In this document: in pieces, positions 45,652 through 56,730 of the stretch
How the letters are laid out: each line of letters opens with the position of its first letter
How positions within the stretch are numbered: the stretch's first letter is position 1
Source: Fallopia convolvulus
Taxonomy: Eukaryota > Streptophyta > Magnoliopsida > Caryophyllales > Polygonaceae
Assembly (NCBI GenBank): GCA_964016875.1
Contig: OZ024724.1
Coordinates: 30,775,786 to 30,839,785, forward strand
Length of the DNA: 64,000 nucleotides
Direction of reading: 5' to 3'
The notes under the pieces: model-generated
What the model was told of the DNA's origin: nothing
The model's database searches: none
Seen by the model: the letters and a program-made list of their open reading frames with translations, nothing else
Position numbers and translations under genes: made by a program

Positions 45652-46978
45652 TGTTGAAAGGGAGTTACTTAACAACAAATAAAATTTTTAGTCAAGACCC
45701 CGCTGAGTATAGAAAAGTCAGGATCGTTCCACAGGAAGCACGGTTGTTTGTCTATCAACTACTAAAAACAAAAAGAAAAACAAGCAAAGACACACACGAC
45801 CAACCTCATTAACGACTTTGTCAGGGTCGTTAACGAACCTGGATAAAATACGAACACACACTAACGAACTAAACACAAGTTCGGTACCGAGGCAAAGGAA
45901 CTTGGTAACGAATATAACGAAAGCAAACTCAAATAAGAATACGAATCTAGGACAAGGGTTACCACAACATAGCTATGCATATAAACTCATAGGAAGATAA
46001 AGATCATGCCTTTAGATAGATAAATTCATCAACTTTCGCTGATTAGGAAGCAAATCAATTAATTCTCATAAATCAATTCACTCAATCACTTGTTTTGGAT
46101 CCAAAGCTCGAAACTTTCGTAATCGAACAATATCAACCTTCAAGTCAACAACTTTCTCTTCCGATCGAATTGAGAAATCAAATTACCTCGACTATCGTCT
46201 AAGTATAAGCACAACATGCAATCTAAAAATAGATAAAAGGCATTCAAAACATCAACTCACTCGTCAAACATGCATAACTATGCCGGGTTTCAACCCCGAT
46301 CCTAGATAGGAGAACTACACACTACTCATGGTAACAAAGCAAACAACTTCAAAAAAAGAAAGCATTGAAAACAAAACAAACTTAATTGAAATTAATAAGA
46401 GAGATATCGTCTTACAATATCCAGAAGAAACCGAAAATACAGAACAAAATCAGACGAATTCCGAATAACGACCCTAGTACTTCTCTCGAATGAACTAGCT
46501 CGTTATCTTCTCTCGTCTTCTTAAAATTGATTGATCGATCCCCCAAACCAAAGGGGGAACAAGTGTATTTATAGAGAAAACTAATCTATCTAAAAAATCT
46601 ATCTTATTAAAAAGCCTAAAAGATAAAAAACTAACCTTAAAAAGATAACAAGATATAAGATATAAGATAGAACTACCCAAAAGTCGGTTAAAACCCTACC
46701 GACACAGAGTAGCTTCCATAGTTCTCATCCTTCCATTCCATTTTCCTCTTTCACTGTAGTTCTTCCACCCTCCACCACAATACTCCAGTTCAGCTCAAAA
46801 AGCGCTCTTTTCTGCTCAAAACCTACAAAAAAAAACAAAACGGAGTAGCTTCCATAGTTCTCACAAAATATGCAAACTCATCCAAAAAACCCACAAAACT
46901 AACTCTAAAAACTACTAAAACTAAACTAAACAAACTAAGAAACACACTAAAAAAAATAGACCAAAAACATGAATATCA
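45652..46978 (-). repeat. Element I, 5' LTR
   Basis: 1327 bp pair of 3771-8378; starts TGATATTC and ends CAACA on the - strand. Paired GTTAAC words at 45805-45842. Confidence 0.82.
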
Positions 46979-47223
46979 ACGTCCCCTCATCGCCTCCCTT
47001 GTCGGCTTGTAATGCTATCGCCCCTAGTCGTAGCCCCCCTCGCTCGGCTTCCTCGTCCCTTGAGGATAGGATAGCGTTGAGCTTACCTCGGGATGGGAAG
47101 TCCCGCACAAGGTGATTCTCCCCGCAAAGGAAGCAGCACAAGGGTCTCCTCTCCCGATGATGGCCTTTGTCTCGATCACCTCCGGACCTTTGCCTCGGTC
47201 TGGACTGATGCTCGTTGTTGCTT
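46979..47223 (-). pseudogene. Element D gag, 3' part with zinc knuckle
   Basis: The - strand encodes a basic linker and CFLCGENHLVRDFPSRGKLN, a chromovirus-type nucleocapsid knuckle whose last cysteine is phenylalanine. Interrupted upstream by element B and downstream by element I. Confidence 0.72.
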
Positions 47224-48779
47224 TGATAGCTTTCATTTAGGTAGTGTTTAAGATGCATATTTATGTTTATATTGCATGGTTTTAGTTTAGTTTAGCTTAG
47301 TTCTTAGGTTTTTAAATTTCTAGGAAATTCGGGTAGTTGCGCTTGTTTTGTTCGGTTTTGCAGATCTTTAGGTAAACAAGCGTGGATGGGATGGATCTTA
47401 GAGGACTATGGAGGTGTTTTAGTAAGGTTAGAGTGATACAATTGAAGATTGGAAGAATCAAGACCCAAGAGCTTTTGTGAAAAGAACGCTTAAACCCGGG
47501 CTATGCATTGAAGGTCTTGTTTTGACACCTCTATCTTGCAATGCTTGGTTTCGGAGCTAAAGTGATTGGATGATGCTGAATTTACTATCACTGGAAAGCT
47601 AACTCGAAGAGCTACAATTCAAACTTGTACTCCGAGTCCAAATTCCAACTCGAAGGGGGTGAAAACAGCCTCTGAAGTGTCGCTTGAAATGCTGAACCGA
47701 GAGTGCCGCGGGCTAGGAAGGCATGTGCCGCGGCCGCGCCACTTTATATTGAGACCGCGCCTCACATTCTGCCACGGGAGAGTTGGGCCGCGAGTTTTGG
47801 GCTTCGGGTTGGACTTTATTAGGTCTTTTCCGACTGGTTTAATGTAATTTCGGGATAATTTGATATTTAGATATCTTCTAGGGTATTTAAACCTTGTTTT
47901 TAGTTTTCTCTATGAATCATCATCATAACTTTGATCATACTTTTGGAGGCTAGGGTTTTCTCTCAAAGAAGAAACTTTGAACCTTTGTAAGTTTGATTTT
48001 AATTCAATTATGCATTGCTAATTTCCCTTGTGTTTGGCTAGTTATTGAAGTCATGATTTGTATGTAGTTGTGAGGTTTGATTGATTCTCAACAAACTTGA
48101 ATAGAAATTATTCCTTGTGCTTAATTGAATCTAAACTAGGGTTTTGTTAGATTGATCACCTAATTGAATTTCTAGTTAAACTGAATTTGATTAATTACCA
48201 GTTGGAGTTAATTTGATCAAGAGTATACTTTAATTAATTTAGTACCGGTTGGACTAGTTGGTTGAAGAAGGGAATAAATTCACAAGTCATTTAGATGTCT
48301 GGTTGCTCTAAGTGTTTGTTTCTATTGATAAATTGAAGCGTTATGCTGTTGTTTAATTGAATCTAGAAGGTCTTCTAGGATGTTAAATAATTAGGGTTGT
48401 TAGAATGGTAGTTCTATCAACTAAATCTGAAGTTTGGGTCTTAATCCTTAGTAGGGTCATTATCCACAATAGATTATTCAAGTGAGAAGAGAATCAAGAG
48501 AATCGATGATCGACAAAGCAATATCATGATGGATTTAAGTAGTTGAACACGTTTGTCTCTCATATATTTAAATCAACTTTTGCATTCATATTTACTTTTT
48601 AATTTGCATAGTGGTTTAGACTTTCATTCTAATAAACCCCCCTTTTTAGTTACTTGGCATACAAGTAATAACACAAATACAAGAGTCTATGTGGGATCGA
48701 CCCTTACTTACCGCTCTACTGAGTTGGTTAAGCTAAGGTTTCTTTGATAGGTATAACGACCACCGAAAATACCTCATCA
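47224..48779 (+). repeat. Element B, 5' LTR
   Basis: Pairs with 51954-53502. A GC-rich block with GCCGCGG and GCCGCGGCCGCGCC words at 47705-47795. Confidence 0.88.
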
Positions 48780-48783
48780 AATT

Positions 48784-48802
48784 TGGCGTCGTTGTCGGGG
48801 AC
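48784..48802 (+). other. Primer binding site of element B
   Basis: TGGCGTCGTTGTCGGGGAC, Athila type. Confidence 0.78.
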
Positions 48803-48837
48803 TCGTCGCTATTTGTGTTTTTTTTTGTGTTATTTTT

Positions 48838-48871
48838 GGTGTTGTGAACCTATCTTGCGGTTCATAACACC
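48838..48871 (+). promoter_or_regulatory. HP0 leader hairpin of element B
   Basis: Arm GGTGTTGTGAACC, loop TATCTTGC, arm GGTTCATAACACC: 13 pairs with one G-U. It corresponds to HP0 of G at the same place after the primer site. Here the ATG position inside the hairpin is lost and the frame opens 15 bases downstream. Confidence 0.78.
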
Positions 48872-48885
48872 CGTGCTACTGATCT

Positions 48886-50067
48886 ATGGCTTTGTTCGAT
48901 TGTAGACAGCTACAGGATGAACATTTCCATGACTATTTTTCAAGATTTCAAGACCATGTGTTTGAACTTGGTGCTTGGGGGTTACAGTACAATGATAGAG
49001 AGGTAAACATGGGAGTTATCCATGGTATGAATCTTGAGACAAGGGAATTGGCCGAGTACATGAGCAATGATAGGCTTTTATATATGGTACCTGAGGAATG
49101 CTGGGATTTCTTATGTTTCATGAGCCATCAAAGCTTTTTGGTTGAGTCATCTTAACAACCACCCCAGCCGGTTGATAAGTCTCTTGAGGATATAATCAGG
49201 GATCCTTCAAAAGGGGCGGATGCTATAATCATGGAGCACGGTGAGTTATGTTCTTCAAGTTTTCATTCCACAATCTCATGTCCTTTTGAGTTGTGTGGAA
49301 AGGGTGGTGGAATCACATTGGAGTTAAACGATCATGAGTCAGACACCCAGATGCAAGTTGAGGAGCAATATAAGACACTTGATATGGGTTATGAGGATGA
49401 ATTTGATGCCCAATATGAAGTCACACCTATAAGGCAAGTTGAGCAGATCATCACTGAGCCAAAGGAAGTCTGTGTTGGCATAGAGATTCTTATAGAGCCT
49501 AGGGAGCCTGAATCATCTTCACTCACGTGGAGTAAATTGCTTGAGGGTTTTACGATTTTGGAAGAAGACTCCTTTGTCGATCAAGATGACTTCTTTTCTG
49601 ATGAAGTAGACAGCCATAAGGGAGAGAATCAACAGGATACACCTGTTAAGGTTCCCGTTGTCATGGTGCACCCTATGTTAGGCCTTGACACTCCTTGCTT
49701 CAATTTCCCCAGCTTCTCAAATCAGGAGCTTATGGAGTTCCAAGATAAGGAGCCAAGTCTACAACACAAGGTGGAAGATGGAGAACATATGGAGTTCATC
49801 ATGGATAAAAGTGGTATTGTTGACAAGAGCTTCGATTCATACTGTAAGTATTTTCTAAAGCCACCACTTGTGCTGAATTCTTTTGAGCAAATGCCACCTC
49901 ATGAAAATTGGGCACACATGTTTGATAAGTTAAAACAGTCTTTGAAAGTTATATTATGTTTAATTGATTTATCGTTGTGTTACTTATGTTTTTCTGAGAT
50001 GTGTGCACAAGGCTTTGACAGGTTATTAAGGGCATTGACAATGTCTAATCTTATCAAGTCATGCTAG
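48886..50067 (+). pseudogene. Element B Gag-derived protein with hydrophobic C-terminus
   Basis: One frame of 393 codons broken by a single TAA at 49153-49155 (CAA to TAA fits). Residues 1-90 resemble a piece of Athila capsid (EHFHDYFSRFQDHVFELGAW, then MNLETRELAEYMSNDRLLY). The rest is acidic with no protease motif. Near the end comes NWAHMFDKLKQ followed by a hydrophobic stretch VILCLIDLSLCYLCF, possibly a membrane or buried segment, and FDRLLRALT. I do not recognise a family for the C-terminal part. Its preservation suggests constraint in this non-autonomous lineage. Confidence 0.65.
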
Positions 50068-50080
50068 GAGTCAAGCTAAT

Positions 50081-50116
50081 GACGTTAAATAAGCGCTTCT
50101 TGGGAGGCAACCCAAG
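50081..50116 (+). promoter_or_regulatory. HP1 hairpin of element B
   Basis: GACGTTAAATAAGCGCTT, then arm CTTGGG, loop AGGCAA, arm CCCAAG (50099-50116), 13 bases after the stop codon. Compared with G and H, the C-G pair in the stem is a T-A pair. Confidence 0.82.
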
Positions 50117-50548
50117 GTTTAGAGTAGATTTAATTTTCAGTTAATCTTTTGCTTTTTAGGTAGTTTTTGTGTATGTCTTAGATACCCCAGGTTCAAACAT
50201 CAGTACCCCGAAACAACCAGAAAAGCGCGGGCTCCAACATGGACTGGCGCGCCCGCGCCATAGTGAGCCAAGCCCGCGTAAAGTCGCCATAGAGCTCGAG
50301 GATCTGGACGCGGGCAAAAACGAGGGTGTCGCGACCGCGACATGACACAAGCGCAGCCGCAGCGGTTGAAGCGCGTTCGCGGCATGGTTGTGGCGCGCCC
50401 GCGCCCCTTGTTACTTGGACCGCGCCGACGGTGTCCGATCCGAGTTCCGTTCCGAATTTTTGACTACTCACAACCACCGTCGGATTTCCCGCCCCATTAC
50501 TCATATAGCTAGAGTTTTGTGAGTTTTCTCTTCTCTTTACTTTTTATT
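50117..50548 (+). other. Element B GC-rich spacer replacing ORF1
   Basis: No gene. Contains clustered GCGCGCCCGCGCC and GCGACCGCGAC words at 50220-50430. Confidence 0.55.
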
Positions 50549-50592
50549 ATACTTTGGGGACAAAGTATGTTTTAAGCATGGGGGAAGGGGAT
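50549..50592 (+). promoter_or_regulatory. HP2 hairpin of element B with internal purine tract
   Basis: Arm ATACTTT, loop GGGGAC, arm AAAGTAT: perfect 7-bp stem (50549-50568). TTTTAAGCATGGGGGAAGGG follows. Confidence 0.82.
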
Positions 50593-51914
50593 TACTTTTG
50601 CATTGCATGTAGTTGCATTAGATTAGGGCATATTTAAAATTTTGGCATGCATTGATTACAATCCTGAAAAATGAAAAAATCAGAAAATTTGAAAACTACA
50701 AAAATATTGCATTTAGGTTCTTATTTCCTCATTGTTTGATTCCTCTTGTTTCTCTAAGTTGAGTATGAATTCTAACCCATGATTTGCATGATTTGCTGAA
50801 GTTGATATGATATAAGCATGATCATTGATTAATTACTTTGATTATAGGACTGAGCATGTATTTAGCTTGAGTATTTGATTCATTCTGAAGTTCTTGACAA
50901 AAATTAGCCTTGTGAGATACTTTTGGCTTTTCATGATTATATTTGTTCTCTACATTCTTGAGTGTATCACCATGATTATCTAGATCTATAACTTGCGTTA
51001 TGACCCTTTGTCAAGGCTGCTTTATATATACATGACATTAAAATGATTGAGGCAATGTTTCTATAAGCCTATTATTTCCCTTCCTACCTTACAAGATCCA
51101 TGTTTTTGACACCCCTATTTCTTTGAGCTTTAAGCCTATATTTGATAGCTCCACAAAATGATTCCTAGCCTAATAAGCTTGACCCATAATCCAGGATTTA
51201 GGACTTTAGGTTATGTTTTGTTTTGTGTTAGTTTGATGTAAGTATGGGGGAGTTTGAAGAAAAAGATGAAAAAGAGGAAATAAAACTCTTGTGTGAGCAA
51301 AGTGAAAAAAAAAATGAAGATGAAAAGTATGTTGCAAAAGCAAAGAAAAGTTGAGAGAATTGTTAGTAATCTTCATAAATGTAAAAGAAAAGAGTTGAAG
51401 AGGCAAAGAAAGAAAAAAGAGTGAAGAAAGAAACAAGTGCTTGAATGAAAATGTATGGAGTTGAGAAAGAAAAGTTTGGGAGAAATAAGAAAAGAAAGTG
51501 TTGAAGTTTGGGTTTATGATTAGTTCTTTATCCCGGATTTGGCACCACAAGCCAAATATAATCCCTTCCAAATTTCTCTTTACCTTGGCCTCATTAAAAG
51601 CCTTAAAAAGACCTCATGATTTTTGTTATGTGTTTTGATCCCCAGCGGTGGAGATTTAGAACTCTGATGCAAGCTTATGGTAGTCTAGTTTTCATGGTTG
51701 ATTTTGAGTGAAACACATACCTTTAAACACTTGAGAGTTTGAGTGCAAACACATTTACCTAGGTGAGGTCTAGAATGAATGAATGGTCTTTGCTCTATGC
51801 TTGTTATAATGCATGTTAAGAAGTCATGGTCAGGTTTTTAATTATATGTGAAATGCTTGTTTGACTTGAGATGGATGTATGATTGCATTTCTGTGGTGTG
51901 TTTTGGATTTATGT
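50593..51914 (+). other. Element B 3' untranslated region with CNE-a and CNE-b
   Basis: No gene. CNE-a at about 51148-51206 (AGCTCCACAAAAT, TTCCTAGCC, AAGCTTGACCC, TTAGGACTT), then a purine-rich stretch of GAAAG/GAAGA repeats (51250-51500), then CNE-b at about 51541-51602 (GGCACCACAAGCCAAAT). Confidence 0.65.
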
Positions 51915-51953
51915 CTTGCTTGAGGACAATCAAGGGTTAAGCATGGGGGAATT
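51915..51953 (+). promoter_or_regulatory. HP3 hairpin and polypurine tract of element B
   Basis: Arm CTTGCTT, loop GAGGAC, arm AATCAAG (one mismatch), then GTTAAGCATGGGGGAATT up to the LTR. Confidence 0.75.
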
Positions 51954-53502
51954 TGATAGGTTGCATTTAGGTAGTGTTTAGGATGCATATTTATGTTTAT
52001 ATTGCATGGTTTTAGTTTAGTTTAGCTTAGTTCTTAGGTTTTTAAATTTTCTAGGAAATTCGGGTAGTTGCACTTGTTTTGTTCGGTTTTGCAGATCTTT
52101 AGGTAAACAAGCGTGGATGGGATGGATCTTAGAGGAATATGGAGGTGTTTGAGGAAGCTTAGAGTGATACAATTGAAGATTGGAAGAATCAAGACCCAAG
52201 AGCTTTTGTGAGAAGAACGCTTAAACCCGGGCTATGCATTGAAGGTCTTGTTTTGACACCTCTATCTTGCAATGCTTGGTTTCGGAGCTAAAGTGATTGG
52301 ATGATGCTGAATTTAATATCATTGGAAATTTAACTCGAAGAGCTACAATTCATACTTTTACTCCGAGTCCAAATTCCAAGTCGAAGGGGGTAAAACAGCC
52401 TCTGAAGTGTCGCTTGCAATGCTGAACCGAGAGTGCCGCGGGCTAGGAAGGCATGTGCCACGGCCGCGCCACTTTATGTTGAGACCGCGCCTCACATTCT
52501 GCCACGGGAGAGTTGGGCCGCGAGTTTTGGGCTTCGGGTTGGACTTTATTAGGTCTTTTCCGACTGGTTTAATGTAATTTCGGGATAATTTGATATTTGG
52601 ATATCTTCTAGGGAATTTAAACCTTGTTTTTAGTTTTCTCTATGAATCATCATCATAACTTTGATCATACTTTTGGAGGCTAGGGTTTTCTCACAAAGAA
52701 GAACCTTTGTAAGTTTGATTTTAATTCAATTATGCATTGTTAATTTCCCTTGTGTTTGGCTAGTTATTGAAATCATGATTTGTATGTAGTTGTGAGGTTT
52801 GATTGATTCTCAACAAACTTGAATAGAAATTATTCCATGTGCTTAATTGAATCTAAACTAGGGTTTTGTTAGCTTGATCACTTAATTGAATTTCTAGTTA
52901 AAATTGAATTTGATTAATTACCGATTAGAGTTAATTTGATCAAGAGTATACTTTAATCAATTTAGTACCGGTTGGACTAGTTGGTTGAAGAAGGGAATAA
53001 ATTCACAAGTCACTTAGATGTCTGGTTGCTCTAGGTATTGGTTTCTATTGATAGCTTGAAGCGTTATGCTTTTGTTTAATTGAATCTAGAAGGTCTTCTA
53101 GGTTGTTAAATAATTAGAGTTGTTAGACTCGTAGTTCTATCAACTAAATCTGAAGTTTGGGTCTTAATCCTTAGTAGGGTCATTATCCACAATAGATTAT
53201 TCAAGTGAGAAGAGAATCAAGAGAATCGATGATCGACATAGCAATATCATGATGGATTTAAGTAGTTGAACACGTTTGTCTCTCATATATTTAAATCAAC
53301 TTTTGCATTCATATTTACTTTTTAATTTGCATAGTAGTTTAGACATTCATTCTAATAAACCCCCCTTTTTAGTTTCTTGGCATATAAGTAATAACACAAA
53401 TACAAGAGTCTTTGTGGGATCGAACCTTACTTACCGCTCTACTGAGTTGGTTAAGCTAAGGTTTCTATGATAGGTATAACGACCACCGAAAATACCTCAT
53501 CA
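51954..53502 (+). repeat. Element B, 3' LTR
   Basis: 1549 bp, close to the 5' copy with scattered substitutions and small indels; ends CTCATCA. Confidence 0.88.
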
Positions 53503-54540
53503 CGCTCCCCAACTTTGCGTCTCGATCGGACGAAAACTTTATTCTTGGCTTGCTCGTGCGCTCGTCATTGCTCCCCGATGACTCGTCTTGGTCTTCCTCT
53601 CCCCCGCCTTTTCCCTTGGTGTGGCAAGAGTTGGAATGGTCCCGACTCTTGAACTCGATCGACGAGTCGAACGCTGTCATTTCCTCATTCAAGTCCCGAA
53701 CATTCCTACGTTGGAGCTCTTGCCTTGCCCACGGCTTGAGTCCATCCATGAAGTGGAAAATTTCCTCGACCTCTCCCAAGTCAGTGACTTGTAGCATGAG
53801 CTTAGAAAACTCCCTCAAGTAGTCACGGACCGCCTCCTCTGCATGAGTCGTTGGATTTTGGCCCTGGCCTCTTCCTTGGTATAGACGGGATAGAATTGCT
53901 TTCTAAACTCCGCCTCAAACTCGGCCCAAGTGTGGATTGGGGACTCCTCGGTCTTTTCACACGTCCGACGCCTCCACCAAAGTAAGGTCGTATCAGTCAA
54001 GTAAAACTTTGCGGTGCTTACCTTGCGGTCATCTTCCGTGATACCCACGCCGTCAAAGTATTGCTCCATGCCATAGAGAAAGTTCTCCACGACCTTAGCC
54101 GATCGGTTCCCTACAAACTCTTTTGGCTTTGGCACCGTTAGCTTGTGCCCCGGTGTCATGGCGATCATGCCCGCCCCCATGGCAGCCCTGCATGCCTCAA
54201 GCTCCCTCTAGAGTTTTGCTTTTTCCTCTCGTAAAACCACAATCCCGGCTTTGAGAACCTCGTTCTCCTTGGCTAGTTTGTTGTGGGACTCGTTCAGCAT
54301 GCGTAGTAGCTCCCCCTGAGCTCATCCATTTAGGACTCGAGGCCTTCCTTGCCTTCGTTCAAATTCTCGATGGAGTCCCACACCTCTCCCATGGACAACT
54401 TGACCCTTTACAAGCGTTCGTCGAGGCTAGTTACCTGGTCCTTCAAGGCGTCCCTAGTCTTCTTGGTATTCTTCTTGGGTGGGTTGGTAGGATTCGCCAC
54501 CTCGGAGATAACACCTTCGTTGCTCGACTCCTCTCCCTTA
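53503..54540 (-). pseudogene. Element D gag, 5' part
   Basis: The - strand encodes KDQVTSLDERL (coiled coil), then GAGMIAMTPGHKLTVPKPKEF, VENFLYGMEQYFDGVGI, LLWWRRRTCEK and FRKQFYPVYTKEEA, and in another frame LMLQVTDLGEVEEIFHFMD and PWARQELQRRNV. This is the capsid region of chromovirus-type Gag. Frameshifts separate the pieces. Element B follows. Confidence 0.78.
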
Positions 54541-54559
54541 GATCGTTGCTCTGATACCA
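54541..54559 (-). other. Primer binding site of element D, tRNA-iMet type
   Basis: The - strand reads TGGTATCAGAGCAACGATC. Element J separates it from the 5' LTR. Confidence 0.82.
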
Positions 54560-54564
54560 CTTGA

Positions 54565-55975
54565 TGATCGCTCTCGGATCCGAGGGTCAAGAGATGCAAT
54601 TTATAACCCGACCCCATTGTAGTACGTGGTGGGTGTCGAACACTCGGAAAGTCTACTCGATCGATGTGCCTAGATACTAGGAAGCTAGAAAGGAGAGCAT
54701 AAAACAAAGGAAAACAAAGAAAACAGTCGGGACCGACACTGAGGTCACGTCGGGCCCGAGGTTGGCGACAAGAGGAAGTCGGGACCGACACTGGGTAAGT
54801 CGGGCCCGAGGTAGCTGGGGATGTCGAACTCAAAGATTTTAAAAGTAGATCTTGGGCTTTGGGGTTCCTTCCCTAGTAGATTAAGGCTTTTCCACCCCAA
54901 TTCAGGCAATGAGTGATGATCGGACTAGGATCGAGTGCTTTCGCCCTCGTTCCAACCACATCTACACCTCGATCCATGGGGAAATCCCCTTCGAAGCAAG
55001 GTCTTGAGATTGACACATGTTCACTTTCGCTACTTTGCCAATCTCAAGCCTTGATTCCCAACTTTCGCAAGGAATTGTAGCTCTATGTAGAGTGGGTTCC
55101 TTAGATCAAACACTCAAGGCTATGGAATTGGGGTTTCTAGCCTAAACCTAGCTAGGGTTTTCCCCCATAACCCAAGATCAAGGAGATCTACTCCATGTGA
55201 CAAGCAAAGAAAGCAATCAAATCAAAAGAGAAAGCAATCATCATAATCAATCTCAAAACAAAGCAAGGTTTCATTCAAATCCAAAGCAATCCACAAATTC
55301 AAATCAAGGGTTTTCAAATCCACAAGATCAAAGCAAATCAAAGCTAAACAATCAACAAAACCTATCAAGCCTTCCTCTCTCTTGGCCGATTCTCTCTCTC
55401 TTCCTCCTCTTCTCCTTCCTCCTTGCTCTCCAAGTATCCTCTTGGCTCCCTTGGAACCCCCCTTTTTGTGTTTGTGTGAGGGAACCCTTTCTTAGAAGAC
55501 AAGATGGCCTTTTATAGATTAGATGAAGGGCAAAAGTGGAAGTCCACAAATTCGTGCCTTGGAGCCCAAGTAGTTCGGTGACCGACTCGGACCGACACGG
55601 AGGAACCTCGGGCCCGAGGTACTGTGCAACTCGGTGCGAGGTTGGAGACTTCAAAGTCGGGCCCGATGTGGTTGCAACTCGGTCCTGACCTCGTTCCACC
55701 TTCTTCTTTGTTGGCTTCTCTTGTTCTTCTTCATGGCTTGCTTCTCTCTTTCCCGCTTTAGCTCGGCCTTTGCTCCATGTCTCGACCCTCCTTCAAATCG
55801 ATCCTTGATTCATGCCAAATTACCTACAAAACACATAAAAGGTGCGTAGTCTCCGAATCTCATAGAAATACGGGAACTAAGCTAAAAAGGAACAAAACGC
55901 ACAAGAAAAGGGGAAAAAGAAACATATTTACAAAGGAAATCAAATATGAAAACACCACCAAATAGAGAGACATCA
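54565..55975 (-). repeat. Element J, 3' LTR
   Basis: Same length as, and nearly identical to, 61116-62526, which implies a recent insertion. Cassettes of TCGGGCCCGA at 54725-54825 and 55575-55690. Confidence 0.92.
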
Positions 55976-56012
55976 AAATACCCCATACTTAAACTTGCTT
56001 GTCCTCAAGCAA
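55976..56012 (-). promoter_or_regulatory. HP3 hairpin and polypurine tract of element J
   Basis: On the - strand arm TTGCTT, loop GAGGAC, arm AAGCAA (55995-56012), then TTTAAGTATGGGGTATTT and the LTR. Confidence 0.75.
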
Positions 56013-56730
56013 TAACAATGTAAGCAAGACCGAAACATAATCTTCAAGTAAAGCCTCGTATGAAAACACATTTTAAGCACAAGTGATAGACATTCAAGCA
56101 AGATTACATCATCACACGTGATTAAGTGTTTTAAGGAATAAAGTCAATGCAACTAAGCCTCACTTTAGGGATATGTGAATGTGTATCACTCATCATGTGT
56201 TTGAGTTTAGCAATGAACACTCAAGCTCAAAAATCATGCAAGTAAGGACTTTACTATTGAAGCTAATATCACCAATTCCTCCACCTAGAGATGCCTAATG
56301 CAAAGTACACAAAGAATTTCGAACTTGGCTCAATGGAGGTCCTCAAAGAGGTTCCATTCGGTCGGGTTGTAATGGGGCTTTTGGTATTTTTCAAAGTGGG
56401 AATTATTTGGTCTTGTGGTGCTTACAATGGGGATTGAACAACCTAAACTCTCACCAACTTCACCAAATTCCACAATTACTTTCACACTCACCCAAAGACT
56501 TAACATTTTCCTTTCAACCCAAAATTTCACTTAACATTCCACTTCATCTTTGCTCTTATGCTTTTTGTTGGATTTTCAACACTTTCTACATTTGGACCGA
56601 CTTTCTTATGACATCGGGCCCGATGTTGCTTGTAACTCGGTCGGAACAAAAACGCACAAGAAAAGGGGAAAAAGAAACATATTTACAAAGGAAATCAAAT
56701 ATGAAAACACCACCAAATAGAGAGACATCA

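Larger units (their letters stand above)
3771..46978 (-). mobile_element. Element I: Athila-like retrotransposon without pol, deeply nested
   Basis: LTRs at 3771-8378 (3') and 45652-46978 (5') flank a - strand series: primer site, gag, protease, hairpin HP1, ORF1, hairpin HP2, hairpin HP3 and polypurine tract. The flanking pentamers are ACATC and ACGTC, one transition apart. It was inserted into gag-tail sequence of D. Elements C, hAT, T and G interrupt it. No reverse transcriptase or integrase lies between protease and ORF1. The family word is CTCGTTAACGAG, found in LTRs, UTRs and coding linkers. Confidence 0.8.
47224..53502 (+). mobile_element. Element B: reduced Athila-like retrotransposon
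   Basis: LTRs 47224-48779 and 51954-53502 (1556 and 1549 bp), TGAT...ATCA ends, Athila primer site, one Gag-derived frame, then HP1, HP2, HP3 and polypurine tract. Flanks TGCTT and CGCTC differ by two transitions. Protease, pol and ORF1 are all missing, yet every hairpin is kept. It interrupts gag of element D. Confidence 0.85.

Noticed and set aside
48886..50067. Envelope protein in element B because of the hydrophobic stretch
   Set aside because: No signal peptide or ectodomain; the N-terminus resembles Gag; position is before HP1, not after it.
50193..50504. - strand frame in the GC-rich spacer of B
   Set aside because: Opposite to element orientation and explained by GC bias.
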